Below, piece by piece: positions 35,324 to 44,742 of a stretch of 64,000 nt of DNA. The position numbers and the translations under genes were made by a program. This DNA comes from Bacillota bacterium. Its GTDB lineage: Bacteria; Bacillota; Clostridia; Christensenellales; UMGS416. Positions within the stretch are counted from its first letter, which is position 1. The number at the start of each line of letters is the position of its first letter. The notes under the pieces are model-generated. The model saw nothing but the letters and a program-made list of their open reading frames with translations, was not told where the DNA came from and did not search any database. The stretch covers positions 1-64,000 of the forward strand of contig JAEZSE010000045.1 in the NCBI GenBank assembly GCA_023421955.1. The letters are read 5' to 3'.

Positions 35324-36711
35324 GTGAGTGCCTGGCAGAAGAAGGACTTGCTGGATCAATTGGATGAGGAGTATGCCAGGCTGATTCCAACAAAACCGCA
35401 GGCCGCTACCAAGCCAAACGTGAGCCTCGGGAAGCCATTTAAGCCAGCCTATGTGCCTGCAGAGGGGCAAACACCCCCTCGCGGCACCGGAGCCCGGTTT
35501 TCTGCCGGATTGCCCGGCTAGAAGAAGGCCGATGAGCCGCAGAAGAAGGCGGTGGTGAGGAATCCGTTTACGTATTTGAATCAAGAACAACAAACCAATC
35601 CTGGAAAGAGACTGGCCGACCCGGTGCTGCCAGGAGGACAGACATATGAATCACCGTCGATCCTGAAGAAACTGACGGCAGAAGATTATGTGCGAGCGTG
35701 GAAAACCGCGATTGGAACACAACGGAGGCTTATGCCAATGGCATTCGGAATGGATCAATTTCTGATACTGGCATGACTCCATCGCAAAGACAAAGATTTC
35801 AGGATGCAACACTGAACCAGTTGACCCAGCCTCAAATGAATCTTGTTTCATGTGTTTTGGGTGTAGGCAATGGTGTATCCATGGATCTGCTGGAGTCTTC
35901 GCTCCGCATGAACGCAGACAGGCAGGATGAGACCGGGCGATTGGCACAATCTTCCTTACACGTGATTGACAGATTGTAGGACGAGGCACCAGTTGGGTAT
36001 CAAATTGGTTATGGAGTTGGCCAGATGATCCCAATTTATGGCGCTGGGAGCGTGGCAGGCGAAACTGTTGGGAATGTCGTCAAGCAACCGTATCTGCGGG
36101 AGGCCGCCATCGGGGCACTTTCAACAGCAGCGCTAACCGTTGTTTCCGGTATCGCACAAGGTAAGCCTGCAGGGCAGATTGCTCTGGAAACTGCCAATAA
36201 CGCCGCACTGGGCTCGCTGTATGGCATGGGGCTCAGGTATTTGGGCGAGGTGTTGCCACAGCCGGGGACGATCCCATATTACCAGGTGGAAGGAAGAGGC
36301 GGGTTCCAGAAGAAGCTTGCTCCGGTTGTGGGAGGCATTGCGCAAGGGCTGAATCCGAATGGGGTGATTGATAGCTTCATACCAGCAGATGATATGATTG
36401 AAACCAGGAATATTGTTGGTAGTACATATAATGAGTATAAACCTACACAAGACAGATTGAGCTTTGATAAAGTTGATGACTATATTCAAAAACTCTATCA
36501 AAGGCAGAGAGTAGATCCTATAGAGGTTTACGAAGTGCCAGGTAAAGGTTATTATGTTCAGGAAGGCCATCACCGCTTGGCAGCAAGTAAGTTGAGTGGA
36601 TATCCGGTTGATATCAAAATTCTCGGAACAAGCGGACCTATCGGTATGGATGATTGGCAAAGTGTCAAATGGAAAGCGTACATCAATGATGAACAATTCT
36701 GGAACGATTGA
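35324..36711 (+). pseudogene. Degraded phage-linked toxin with ParB-like C-terminal domain
   Basis: A start at GTG 35324 encodes SAWQKKDLLDQLDEEYARL, matching the leader of the gene at 23465 (WQKKVMLEELDE), then a proline-rich linker. An in-frame TAG lies at 35519-35521, a frameshift follows near 35700 (AEDYVRAWK... passes to RDWNTTEAY), and a second TAG is at 35977-35979. The final frame, 35980-36711, has a glycine-rich hydrophobic part (QIGYGVGQMIPIYGAGSVAG) and then GKGYYVQEGHHRLAASKLSG, the ParB/sulfiredoxin-like nuclease signature. This looks like a decayed toxin of the same class as 23465-25359. TAG ends normal neighbouring genes, so recoding is not supported. Confidence 0.65.
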
Positions 36712-36733
36712 ATGGTAGGGGTGTGGGAGACTA

Positions 36734-37432
36734 ATGATTGATGCTCATGTTCATTCTAGCCATTCCGATGGTGAGAATAATACAGAATTTATTGTTTCAT
36801 CATTGGTGAATTTCGATTGTAGGCTTTTAGGTTTCTCTGACCACTGGGGGGCGGAGCCATATGGCACGCGCTCCATTGGGGATTTACAGGGCTATTTGGC
36901 TGAACTGGCCTTGCTGCGTCAGAAGGTTGCCCCACAAGTAAGAGTGCTGTCTGGCGTTGAACTGCCCGCAAGACGGGCGCTGCTACCGATTGCGGCAGTA
37001 GATTGGGATGCCCTGGCGAAATTGGATTATCTCTTGCTTGAGGATTTGGAGTACTTGGGCGATGGTGAGAAAATCCATGCTGTAGTGAAGGGGTTGGACG
37101 GTCTGCCCTGTGCCAAAGGCCTTGCCCATTGTAATCTGTTTTTGTTGGCTGAACGGCTGGGGCTGAATGAGGATGGCCTGGCCTGCTGGATGGCGCGGGC
37201 CGGTTTGTTTTGGGAGATCAACGCAGGCGTCCAACATGCTTGGTTTGATGATATGATTGATTTTGAACGCAAGAGGCCAGAGCGGGTGGTAGCATTGTTT
37301 GACGCGCTGAACCGCCATGGTGTGCCGGTGACCGCCGGTTCGGACGCACACACACTATGCGACTACCCGTTGGGGCGGTTAAAGGCCGCAAATGAGATCA
37401 TTGCGAAGCATCTTCTGGTGAAACACTTTTAG
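36734..37432 (+). CDS. PHP-domain phosphoesterase-like protein
   Basis: The 232-residue protein begins MIDAHVHSSHSDGE, the HxH of PHP phosphoesterases, and continues with FSDHWG, SGVELPA, GLAHCNLF, WEINAG and AGSDAHTL, which supply the remaining metal ligands. This set is shared with HisK-type histidinol phosphatases, but the substrate is open. It lies 22 bases after the ParB-like frame, in the position an immunity gene would occupy; nothing in the sequence supports an immunity role. Confidence 0.75.
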   Translation: MIDAHVHSSHSDGENNTEFIVSSLVNFDCRLLGFSDHWGAEPYGTRSIGDLQGYLAELALLRQKVAPQVRVLSGVELPARRALLPIAAVDWDALAKLDYLLLEDLEYLGDGEKIHAVVKGLDGLPCAKGLAHCNLFLLAERLGLNEDGLACWMARAGLFWEINAGVQHAWFDDMIDFERKRPERVVALFDALNRHGVPVTAGSDAHTLCDYPLGRLKAANEIIAKHLLVKHF

Positions 37433-37463
37433 GTCCGTACCCAACTGCTCCCCACATTGGCGA

Positions 37464-37492
37464 TTGACAGCAATTCCCATAACCGTTATATT
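37464..37492 (+). promoter_or_regulatory. Sigma-A promoter, TTGACA-N17-TATATT
   Basis: Consensus -35 at 37464-37469, 17-base spacer and TATATT at 37487-37492. It precedes the lipoprotein gene at 37527. Confidence 0.8.
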
Positions 37493-37526
37493 GATGATAC
37501 TGCATAATAATACAGGAGGCCGCGTC

Positions 37527-38216
37527 ATGCACCGCAACCGGCTCTTTATCCTGGCAAGCATCCTTACAGCGCTGCTCTGCCTCTGCTCCTGCGCCGGCCC
37601 GGAGGGGGTCACTGTGGTCTATGCCACGCCGCTGCCCAACCCTGTCTACGAGGAGGCAGACATTGCGCTGTTTGATGATGAGAATCCCTTTGGAAACATG
37701 GGCAACACCTTCATTTTCAAAGGGAAGATTGACCGGGTGCAGGAGATCAACCTCATCCAGACCAGGGAAATTGGCAGCAAGAGAATACAATTTGACTTCT
37801 GGAACTCAGTATGCGATGTGACGGTGCAAAGCACCCTGTATGGTGAGGCTCCCGGCAAGAAGGAATCGGTCAGGGTGCTGATTGGGCAATCGTCCCGCCG
37901 ATATGACAAATCGGGGTTTGCGCTTGTGGAGGGGCAGGAGTATTACTTCATCAGCTATTTGTCCGCGAGCAGCTATGCCGATGCGTCAGGTGGCATTTAC
38001 TATAACATATTCCCGGTGAGCGACGGTGTGGTGCGCTACCAGGGGTGGAAGTTTGAGGGTGCGCGGGTGCTGGGCAAGAAGGACCCCGGCGCAATGCTGC
38101 AACACGATGATCTTTGCTCCATTGACGAGGAGAGCTTTCTGGAGCAGTTTACCGCGATGATTGAGGAGGCTAAGGCTAAGGCGGAGGCCAGCGCTGCCGG
38201 GACGGCTGGCTCATGA
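37527..38216 (+). CDS. Lipoprotein of unknown function
   Basis: From ATG 37527 (AGGAGG upstream) the protein is 229 residues. A short signal peptide ends with LCLCSC, a lipobox with the cysteine in place. The mature part is beta-rich (FIFKGKIDRVQEINL, WNSVCDVTVQSTLYGEAPG, VEGQEYYFISYL) and ends in a lysine/alanine tail. I recognise no family. It has its own promoter and is a non-phage gene within the virion module. Confidence 0.7.
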   Translation: MHRNRLFILASILTALLCLCSCAGPEGVTVVYATPLPNPVYEEADIALFDDENPFGNMGNTFIFKGKIDRVQEINLIQTREIGSKRIQFDFWNSVCDVTVQSTLYGEAPGKKESVRVLIGQSSRRYDKSGFALVEGQEYYFISYLSASSYADASGGIYYNIFPVSDGVVRYQGWKFEGARVLGKKDPGAMLQHDDLCSIDEESFLEQFTAMIEEAKAKAEASAAGTAGS

Positions 38217-38340
38217 GACGTATGTTGTAGATATTACTGCTTATTAATTCTCAACATGTAGTGTCTTTCAAGCAGGCGGCTCGTGAGCCGCCCCTACATT
38301 ATTCGCATAAAAAAGAACACATTTTCCCCGTGTGCAAACA
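38217..38340. repeat. Intergenic stretch with short palindrome
   Basis: CAGGCGGCTCGTGAGCCGCCCCTAC at 38268-38292 is the short palindrome family also found at 272 and 40408. No gene is visible until 38538. Confidence 0.5.
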
Positions 38341-38370
38341 TTGACACCTTTTCTCCCTTTGGTTTACACT
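38341..38370 (+). promoter_or_regulatory. Promoter-like TTGACA-N18-TACACT before the capsid operon
   Basis: Consensus -35 box at 38341-38346 and TACACT at 38365-38370. The 18-base spacing and TA[C/G]ACTG match 26580 and 33341. Confidence 0.6.
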
Positions 38371-38537
38371 GATCCCGCAAACAAAAAACACATCTTCATT
38401 TCACGCTGTTATTCTGAAATTACCCAATCAATTCAACCCACAACATTCACGAGCTGACCCGGATGAACAGGCCGAGGCCTGCCCACCGGCGTGGTTTGAC
38501 AACGCGGAAAGGCGCGAAAACCGACAGGAGGATGGAC

Positions 38538-39425
38538 ATGGACAAACGCAAACCGGTCGATCAGAAACAGAAGGCCGATGAACAGGCCGAGCTGATGGAA
38601 GCCCAGGGGCCGGGGCGGGACGACGCTGCCCAGAACGATTACTACCGCTCGCAGAAGGAAGTGGACGCGGCCTTTGCCCGGAGGCTTGCAGCCGCCCGCA
38701 GGAAGTGGAGTCGCGACGGGTCTCAGAGCACCATGCAGTCCGGCTCGCCCATGGCAGCCCGGCCCGCCCCAGCCGAACCGGCGGCCCAACCGCCGCAGGC
38801 ACCGGCAATGCTTCCGCAGATGGCGGCGCAGGTTCAGGGCTTGCCGCAGGCGGCCCCGCAGATAACCGGCATGCTGAACCCCGGCGCGATGGGCCAGCCA
38901 CTCCCCGGCGCACTGCCGCAAATGGCGATAGGCCAGCTATCGGAAAACCCGGCGGGTGCGGCGATGGGCCAGGGAATGCCGCAGGCAAACGCGATGGCTC
39001 CCGGCATGGCCGCCGCGTCCGGCGCACTGGACCCTAATGGGATGAGCATGGCCGGGGCCGACGGCCTGAACCGCATGGCGCTAAAGCTGCTGGCCGAGGA
39101 GGCAGACATCCAGCGGGTGTTCCCCGGCTTTGACCTGGAGAGCTTTTTGGCCTCCGATGAGGCTGTGCGCGATGCACTCTTGCAGGGCAGGAGCCTGTGG
39201 TCAGTGTTTGCCAGCGTGTATGGCAGCATGGTGCGGCAGCAGGCCGAGGCCGAGGCGCTGGAGCGGGTGCGCAGCCGTAACGATGCCGTGCCCGACGTGC
39301 TGCGGGCCGGGGGTGCTGCCGGGGCCGCTGCGCCGGATTATGCGGGCATGCCCAGCGATCAGTTCAACCGCCTGCGCAAGCAGTATGAGGAACAGATCAG
39401 GATGGGGAAGAAAATCAAACCATAA
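38538..39425 (+). CDS. Probable capsid scaffolding protein
   Basis: From ATG 38538 (AGGAGG at 38526-38531) the protein is 295 residues. It has a charged helical N-terminus with FARRLAAARRKWSRD, a long Pro/Ala/Gln/Met-rich disordered centre, and a helical C-terminus ending QFNRLRKQYEEQIRMGKKIKP. Highly charged helical proteins just before the capsid gene are normally scaffolds; the basic C-terminal helix would bind the shell. It lies 14 bases before the capsid gene. No protease motif is visible. Confidence 0.7.
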   Translation: MDKRKPVDQKQKADEQAELMEAQGPGRDDAAQNDYYRSQKEVDAAFARRLAAARRKWSRDGSQSTMQSGSPMAARPAPAEPAAQPPQAPAMLPQMAAQVQGLPQAAPQITGMLNPGAMGQPLPGALPQMAIGQLSENPAGAAMGQGMPQANAMAPGMAAASGALDPNGMSMAGADGLNRMALKLLAEEADIQRVFPGFDLESFLASDEAVRDALLQGRSLWSVFASVYGSMVRQQAEAEALERVRSRNDAVPDVLRAGGAAGAAAPDYAGMPSDQFNRLRKQYEEQIRMGKKIKP

Positions 39426-39439
39426 AAGGAGCGATGTGA

Positions 39440-40381
39440 ATGGCAACCGTTAACACGACGAGCATTTCACCGGAAATGCAGACCTACTACGACCGACAGC
39501 TGCTGGAGAGCATGAAGCCCAAGCTGGTGCACTACGAATACGCCCAGAAGCGCCCCTACAAGCGGCAAAACGGCAAGACTGTGAGCTTCCGCAAGTGGAC
39601 GCCGTTTGAACCTTTGACTTCAGCCCTTCAAGAGGGGACGATTCCTGACGGGCAGGCGCTCTCGAGCACCGAGATCACCGCAGTGGTGGCTGGCTACGGC
39701 GGCTATGTGGCAGTCTCCGACCTTCTGGACCTGACGGCCATCGACCCGGTCATTTCCGACGCGGTAGACCTGATGGCCGACCAGGGCGCACTTTCCGTGG
39801 ACACGATCATCCGCGACACGCTGCACAGCACCGGCACCAACGTGCTCTATGCCGGCGGCGCGACCTCCCGCGCAACGGTGGACGCCACGAAAAAGCTGAC
39901 CACCGCCGAGATCCGCAAGGCCGCCCGCCTCTTGAAGAAGAACAAGGCGCTGCCATTTGTGCGCGGCGGCAAGAGCTATTATGTGGCCATCGTGGGCCCG
40001 GACACCACCTATGATCTGCAAAGCGACGAGCTGTGGCAGGATGTGGCCAAATACCAGGACGCCGAGGCGATCTTCTCCGGTGAAATCGGCAGGCTGTTCG
40101 GCGTGATCTTTGTGGAGACCAGCGGGGCCATGATCTTTGAGAACGCCGGTGCCAGCAGCGCCCATGTGGCCAGCACGCTGGTGCTGGGCCAGAATGCTTA
40201 TGGCGTGGTGGACATCGAGGGCAGCAGCCGCCCCCGCGCTGTGGTGAAGACCCCCGGCGACTCCGGCACCAGCGATCCGTTGGAGCAGATCAGCACTGTG
40301 GGCTGGAAGGTGGATGCCTTCGCTGTGAAGGTGCTGCAGCAAAGCTATATGGTCAGGATTGAGCACGGAATCAGCGAGTAA
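39440..40381 (+). CDS. Major capsid protein, N4-gp56 type
   Basis: The 313-residue protein has the features of N4-gp56-family HK97-fold capsid proteins: YYDRQLLESMKPKLVHYEYAQKRPYKRQNGKTVSFRKW near the start, EGTIPDGQALSSTEITAVVAGYGGYVAVSDLLDLTAIDP, LLKKNKALPF, and VIFVETSGAMIFEN before the C-terminal domain. Length agrees with the family. This type of shell is typical of podoviruses and related prophages. ATG 39440 follows AAAAGGAGCGATG. Confidence 0.9.
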   Translation: MATVNTTSISPEMQTYYDRQLLESMKPKLVHYEYAQKRPYKRQNGKTVSFRKWTPFEPLTSALQEGTIPDGQALSSTEITAVVAGYGGYVAVSDLLDLTAIDPVISDAVDLMADQGALSVDTIIRDTLHSTGTNVLYAGGATSRATVDATKKLTTAEIRKAARLLKKNKALPFVRGGKSYYVAIVGPDTTYDLQSDELWQDVAKYQDAEAIFSGEIGRLFGVIFVETSGAMIFENAGASSAHVASTLVLGQNAYGVVDIEGSSRPRAVVKTPGDSGTSDPLEQISTVGWKVDAFAVKVLQQSYMVRIEHGISE

Positions 40382-40407
40382 GCGCATTTGCATCTGAATG
40401 GGTTTGG

Positions 40408-40604
40408 TGGGGGGCGGGTATGGAACCCCGCCCCTACCAAGCGAACGCCAGCCGGCGAAAATCCCCCCTGCTTTCCTTCGGTCAGCATCCCCCCTTCATA
40501 AAGGGGGTGCAAATATTGTTCTAGCCAGCTTACGTTAGCAAGATGAAAACGGAAAGAACCCCCCTTGCGAAGGGGGGAAGGCCCTGAAAGGGCCAGGGGG
40601 GATT
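40408..40604. repeat. Three palindromic repeats between capsid and adaptor genes
   Basis: A short palindrome (40408-40440) is followed by AATCCCCCCTGCTTTCCTTC...CATAAAGGGGG (40460-40513) and an inverse copy CCCCCCTTGCGAAGGGGGGA...GGCCAGGGGGGAT (40557-40604). This dense block inside a virion operon suggests recent insertions. No gene in 40382-40702. Confidence 0.7.
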
Positions 40605-40702
40605 ATAGCCGGAGCAAAGCTCTATAAAACATTTCACTACTCATTCACCATTTTCACTTTGACCACTCAGGGCTTTGCCCTACATAAAATCAGGAGGACA
40701 CC

Positions 40703-41023
40703 ATGGCTCGAACTGTAAACACCACCAAAAGCACCGCCAAGACCGAATCCGCGCAGCAGGCTGCTGCGCTGGGCAAACCGGAGACGTTGGAGCAGGGCGT
40801 GGAGCGCGTCCGCGAAGTGTTTCGCCAAGCCAGGAAGATGGACATCCGCATCACGGCGCTGGACGGCGCCGACCGGCTGGGCAACGTGATCGAGGGCGGC
40901 GTGAACGGCTATATGTTTGCACTCAAACGCGGAGAGGACGTCGCCGATGTGCCGGAGCCGATCCTGGAGGTGCTGAAAAACGCCGGCATCGGCTACACCG
41001 AGCTTTCCGGCTGGAAGGACTGA
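40703..41023 (+). CDS. Small virion-associated protein
   Basis: The 106-residue protein starts at ATG 40703 after AGGAGG. It has a disordered N-terminus rich in Lys, Thr and Ala and a folded part of about 70 residues (LEQGVERVREVFRQARKMDIRITALDGAD...). It is placed between the capsid and adaptor genes, where decoration or head-completion proteins lie. No named family recognised. Confidence 0.55.
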   Translation: MARTVNTTKSTAKTESAQQAAALGKPETLEQGVERVREVFRQARKMDIRITALDGADRLGNVIEGGVNGYMFALKRGEDVADVPEPILEVLKNAGIGYTELSGWKD

Positions 41024-41070
41024 CCGCAAGAGGCATGCCACCGGGCCGCGCCCGGGGAAGGGACGGAAGT

Positions 41071-41673
41071 ATGACGACTTATGATCTGGATCTGCTGACA
41101 CTGACCAACGTGGGCGAGGAGCTTGACAGCCGCACAAGCCTGGCCCCGTTGTTTTTGAGCGCCTACAACGAGGCTTACAGCCTGTTGTGTAACAGCGTGC
41201 TGAAGCCGGAGGCCACCGAGGCTGTGCAGCTGGATGAGAACCGCCGCTTTGATCCCTCTGCACTGCTGCACCCGGTGGCCCCCGGCGGCATCCTAGCGGT
41301 GAAAGCGGGCTTTGATTTCGGTGCAGACGGTGCGGGCAAGGCCCATGTGTTTTCCCATTACCGCGCCGACGACGGGGCTGTTGCCGTGCCGGGCGCCCCT
41401 GCCGGAGGCACTGTGATGGTGACCTACCGCTGCGCGCCTGAGGAGCTGCTGGGCGGTGCGGCACCTGGTCAGGGCAGCACGCCGCAGCTTATTCCGGAGG
41501 AAGCCCACGGAGCGCTGGCAAGCTATGCGGCGGCGGCGTTCTTCCGCGTACGCAGGAAGTTTGAGCGCATGCAGGTGTGGATGGACGCGTGGCTCAACGC
41601 CGTGCAGGCCTTTCGGGAGCAGAGGCCGCTGGAGAACTTGAGCATCCGGCATCACTATTGCCCGATGCCGTGA
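41071..41673 (+). CDS. Head-tail adaptor-like protein
   Basis: From ATG 41071 the 200-residue protein has LTLTNVGEELDSRTSLAPLFLSAYNEAY at the start and, at the end, ALASYAAAAFFRVRRKFERMQVWMDAWLNAVQAF, a helical pattern like that of podoviral adaptor/tail-tubular-A proteins. The beta-rich centre fits the same layout. It directly precedes the nozzle gene, in the order adaptor then nozzle as in T7-like tails. Family assignment is by position and helix pattern. Confidence 0.6.
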   Translation: MTTYDLDLLTLTNVGEELDSRTSLAPLFLSAYNEAYSLLCNSVLKPEATEAVQLDENRRFDPSALLHPVAPGGILAVKAGFDFGADGAGKAHVFSHYRADDGAVAVPGAPAGGTVMVTYRCAPEELLGGAAPGQGSTPQLIPEEAHGALASYAAAAFFRVRRKFERMQVWMDAWLNAVQAFREQRPLENLSIRHHYCPMP

Positions 41674-41686
41674 GGGGGGTGTGACG

Positions 41687-44600
41687 ATGCGATTTGCCGA
41701 CGAACAGGAGCTGAGCTTCTCCATGGAGCGCTTCCAGGGCATTGACCGTGGCCTGGAGGGCAACGACACGCCGATGCACATGAGCCCCGACGCCGAGAAT
41801 TGCGACACCGCCGGCGGCGTGCTCAAATTGGCCACGGGCTGGGCTGTGGACACCGCCATTGCAGCAGCTCCCGGCCCCATCCGATCACTGATGAACTTTT
41901 ACAAGAACAACGCCAATGGCACGCTTTCCACCCTGCTGCTGGCCGCCACCGACAGCGGCCTGTGGCGGTGGGATGGCAGCGCCTGGCAGGACATTGCCGG
42001 GAGCCAGCCGGTGACCTCCGGCCTGTTCACCCATGTGAACTACCAGAAGAAGGACACGGCGATGATCGTGCTGGCCAACGGCACGGATAGTGTTTATTGC
42101 TGGAGCGGCTCGGGCAAGGTGACCAAGCTTGCCGCCAACGGCGCTTGGGTGCAGGCCCAGCCCAGCTTTGATGAGAGCGCCAACACGATCCGCCTGACCC
42201 AGCACGGCCTGAAGGACGGCGACTGTGTGGTTTTTGACAAGCACAAGGGCACCATGCCCTCCGGTGTGAATGTGAAAGACACCTATTATGTGCGCGACGC
42301 AAAGCCCGACACCTTCAAGGTCTCCACGACCAAAAACGGCAGCGCCGTGAACCTGAAAGGCAAAGGCACGACGGGCTGGCGGGTGGCACGGGCCAAGTGG
42401 ATCGGCAGCGGCAACCCTACGGCCAATGCGAGCACTGACGAGATCACTATCATGGGGCATGGCCTGCTGGACGATGACGAGTTGATTTTTGACCATTATG
42501 AGGGGAAGCTGCCCGGCGGCATTGCAGACAACACGGTGTATTACGCGCTGGTGACGTCTCCCGATACGTTCAAAATCAGCACGAAAGCCAACAACCCTGA
42601 GGACATGAAGGTGCTTTCCACAGCGGGCACACTTGGTTGGCGGGTACGAAAGGCGGATTTGACTTCCTGGCTTGCCGGCGGGCCAACTGCCAGCGCCAAG
42701 GCCGACGTGTTTTCGCTTACCAACCACGGCCTTAAGGAGGTTGATGCAAACAGCCGGCCCACTGCCGTGGAGTTTGCGGTGGATCCGGCGCTGGTGCTGC
42801 CCGGCGGCATCAATGCCGGGGCCACTTATTACGTGAAACGGGTGAACAGTGACGCGTTCAAGCTGAAAACTTCCGCCTCCGCCGCCACCACGGTGGACAT
42901 CACAAGCCCCGGCGTGGGCGGGTGGCTCATGCGCCGCTCTGATGAGCAGGAGTGGCGCAATGATGTGCCCAACATCGACCTCAGCACCGACACTCTCTCG
43001 CTGGCTGGCCACGGCTATGCGGAAAACGACGCTGTTGTGTTTGGCGTGCCTGATGACAACAGCTATGTGCCCGATGGTCTTTATGCGCGGCAGACCTACT
43101 ATGTGCGGCTGGTGGATAGTAACCGCTTCCGGCTGCTGGCTTCCAAAGATGCCAGCGCGCCGGTGGACATCACCAGCGCAGGCATGGCCGGCTGGGCGCT
43201 GAAAAAGGCATCGGAAACAACCTGGCTGGCAGCGCCGACAGTGGATGTGGCGAACAATTGGATCACCATCTCCGGCCACGGCTTGACGGAAGGCGAAGCG
43301 GTGACCGTGGGCCTCGATGAAAGCCGATTGCTGCCCGGCGGGCTGCTCACAGGCCGTACCTATTATGTGCGCGATGTGGAGGCTGGCACTTATAACTTCA
43401 GGCTGGCAGCGACCCCAACCAGCGGGGCTTTGCCCTTGTCCGGCGCGGGGCGCACCGGCTGGCGAATCAAGCCGGTGGGGGGCGTGTGGAAGCAATACGC
43501 ACCAAGCTACAACACCACCACAGAAAAGATAACGCTCCGGCAGCATGGCTTCAAAAACGGCGATGCCGTGACGCTGGATGTGCCGAGCGCCGATGGCTTC
43601 ATGCCCGGCGGCATTACGGCCCATGACGGCACGCCCAACGGTAAGTTTTATTACCTTGTGAAGGTGACCGCCAGCACCTTTCAGGTGGCAGACAAACCCG
43701 GCGGCACGCCGATCAAGCTCACCACCGCCGGCATGCCGGGCTTCCGCATGCGCCTTTCCAACGAAAACCGGCCTATGGGCGGCAGCGTGGCGCTGCACGC
43801 CGAGCGCATCTGGTGCGCTGGGGAGAAGACACGGCCAAACTCGGCTTTTTTCTCCGACGACATGAATCCCAACAACTGGGCCATCGGCGCAGACAGCGCC
43901 GGTGAGATCGTGAAGCCCAGCTGGGATGGCGACGCGGTGACGGCGGTGGCCAACCTGTTTGACGGCGTGGTGGTCTTCAAGGCCCGCAGCATGTTTCGCG
44001 TGGCCGGCACCACCCCTGCCGACTACCAGGTGGCTCCGGTGTATACCACCGCGGGCACTCTTTCCCCAAGATCCATCTGCCAGTGGCAGAACGGCGCGTT
44101 TTTCCTCTCTCCGCTCGGCATCATGGCCTTTGACGGCTCCCGGTGCGAGCTGCTGGGCGGCGGAGCGCTGTCGCACATCTGGGCTCGGCTCAACCCCAAC
44201 CCCGATGCGCTGGCCGGGGCCTGCGCGGCCATCTCCGGCGATCGGCTCTTGATGGCCGTGCCGCTGGATGGCTCTTTGGAAAACAACGCCGTGGTGGAGT
44301 TTGAGATCGGGCGGGCGGTGTATATGCTGCGCACCGGGGTGCAAGTCTCCGCCTGGCTGCCCGGTGATCCGATGCGGTTTGCCAGCGGAAACCGGGTGTG
44401 CCTTTGGGGCCGCGATGGCGCAGGCCAGGCGATTACGGCCAACGGCGGCCAACCCATCCAAATGCGCTGGGTCACGCCGGAAACCGACTTCGGCGACCGG
44501 GGTGCCATGAAGACCGTGACCGGTGTGCTGGTGACCGGAAAGGGTGGCGCTCTTGTGGTGAAGGTGAAATCGGGGGAGCAGGAGGTTTCCAAAACCGTGA

Positions 44601-44740
44601 CGCTGCCCAGGGAGGGCGGCACTGTAAAAGCTTCCGTACGCCTCAAAGGCCGGATGCTCTCTCTGGAGTTTGCCAACGTGGAGGGCAGCGCGGTGGAGCT
44701 GACCGGTGTAACGGTGCTTTATGAACGGGAGGAGGTGTAG
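41687..44740 (+). CDS. Podoviral tail nozzle-like protein with six internal repeats
   Basis: The 1017-residue protein starts at ATG 41687 (GAGGGGGG upstream). Its ends look like a beta-propeller nozzle: FQGIDRGLEGNDTPMHMSPDAENCD and, after residue 700, RIWCAGEKTRPNSAFFSDDMNPNNW, VVFKARSMFRVAGT, QWQNGAFFLSPLGIMAFDG. Between about residues 165 and 700 lie six tandem copies of an 80-95 residue unit with signature HGLxxGDxVxF...PGGI...TYYVR...TFKxS...GWRxR. The repeats replace what is normally a compact loop and may bind the target surface. It stops at TAG, two bases before the next gene. Confidence 0.75.
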   Translation: MRFADEQELSFSMERFQGIDRGLEGNDTPMHMSPDAENCDTAGGVLKLATGWAVDTAIAAAPGPIRSLMNFYKNNANGTLSTLLLAATDSGLWRWDGSAWQDIAGSQPVTSGLFTHVNYQKKDTAMIVLANGTDSVYCWSGSGKVTKLAANGAWVQAQPSFDESANTIRLTQHGLKDGDCVVFDKHKGTMPSGVNVKDTYYVRDAKPDTFKVSTTKNGSAVNLKGKGTTGWRVARAKWIGSGNPTANASTDEITIMGHGLLDDDELIFDHYEGKLPGGIADNTVYYALVTSPDTFKISTKANNPEDMKVLSTAGTLGWRVRKADLTSWLAGGPTASAKADVFSLTNHGLKEVDANSRPTAVEFAVDPALVLPGGINAGATYYVKRVNSDAFKLKTSASAATTVDITSPGVGGWLMRRSDEQEWRNDVPNIDLSTDTLSLAGHGYAENDAVVFGVPDDNSYVPDGLYARQTYYVRLVDSNRFRLLASKDASAPVDITSAGMAGWALKKASETTWLAAPTVDVANNWITISGHGLTEGEAVTVGLDESRLLPGGLLTGRTYYVRDVEAGTYNFRLAATPTSGALPLSGAGRTGWRIKPVGGVWKQYAPSYNTTTEKITLRQHGFKNGDAVTLDVPSADGFMPGGITAHDGTPNGKFYYLVKVTASTFQVADKPGGTPIKLTTAGMPGFRMRLSNENRPMGGSVALHAERIWCAGEKTRPNSAFFSDDMNPNNWAIGADSAGEIVKPSWDGDAVTAVANLFDGVVVFKARSMFRVAGTTPADYQVAPVYTTAGTLSPRSICQWQNGAFFLSPLGIMAFDGSRCELLGGGALSHIWARLNPNPDALAGACAAISGDRLLMAVPLDGSLENNAVVEFEIGRAVYMLRTGVQVSAWLPGDPMRFASGNRVCLWGRDGAGQAITANGGQPIQMRWVTPETDFGDRGAMKTVTGVLVTGKGGALVVKVKSGEQEVSKTVTLPREGGTVKASVRLKGRMLSLEFANVEGSAVELTGVTVLYEREEV

Positions 44741-44742
44741 CA

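Noticed and set aside
35324..36711. TAG stop-codon recoding, as in some gut phages
   Set aside because: Nozzle (44738) and fibre (45574) genes end in TAG directly before properly spaced next genes, so TAG works as stop here.
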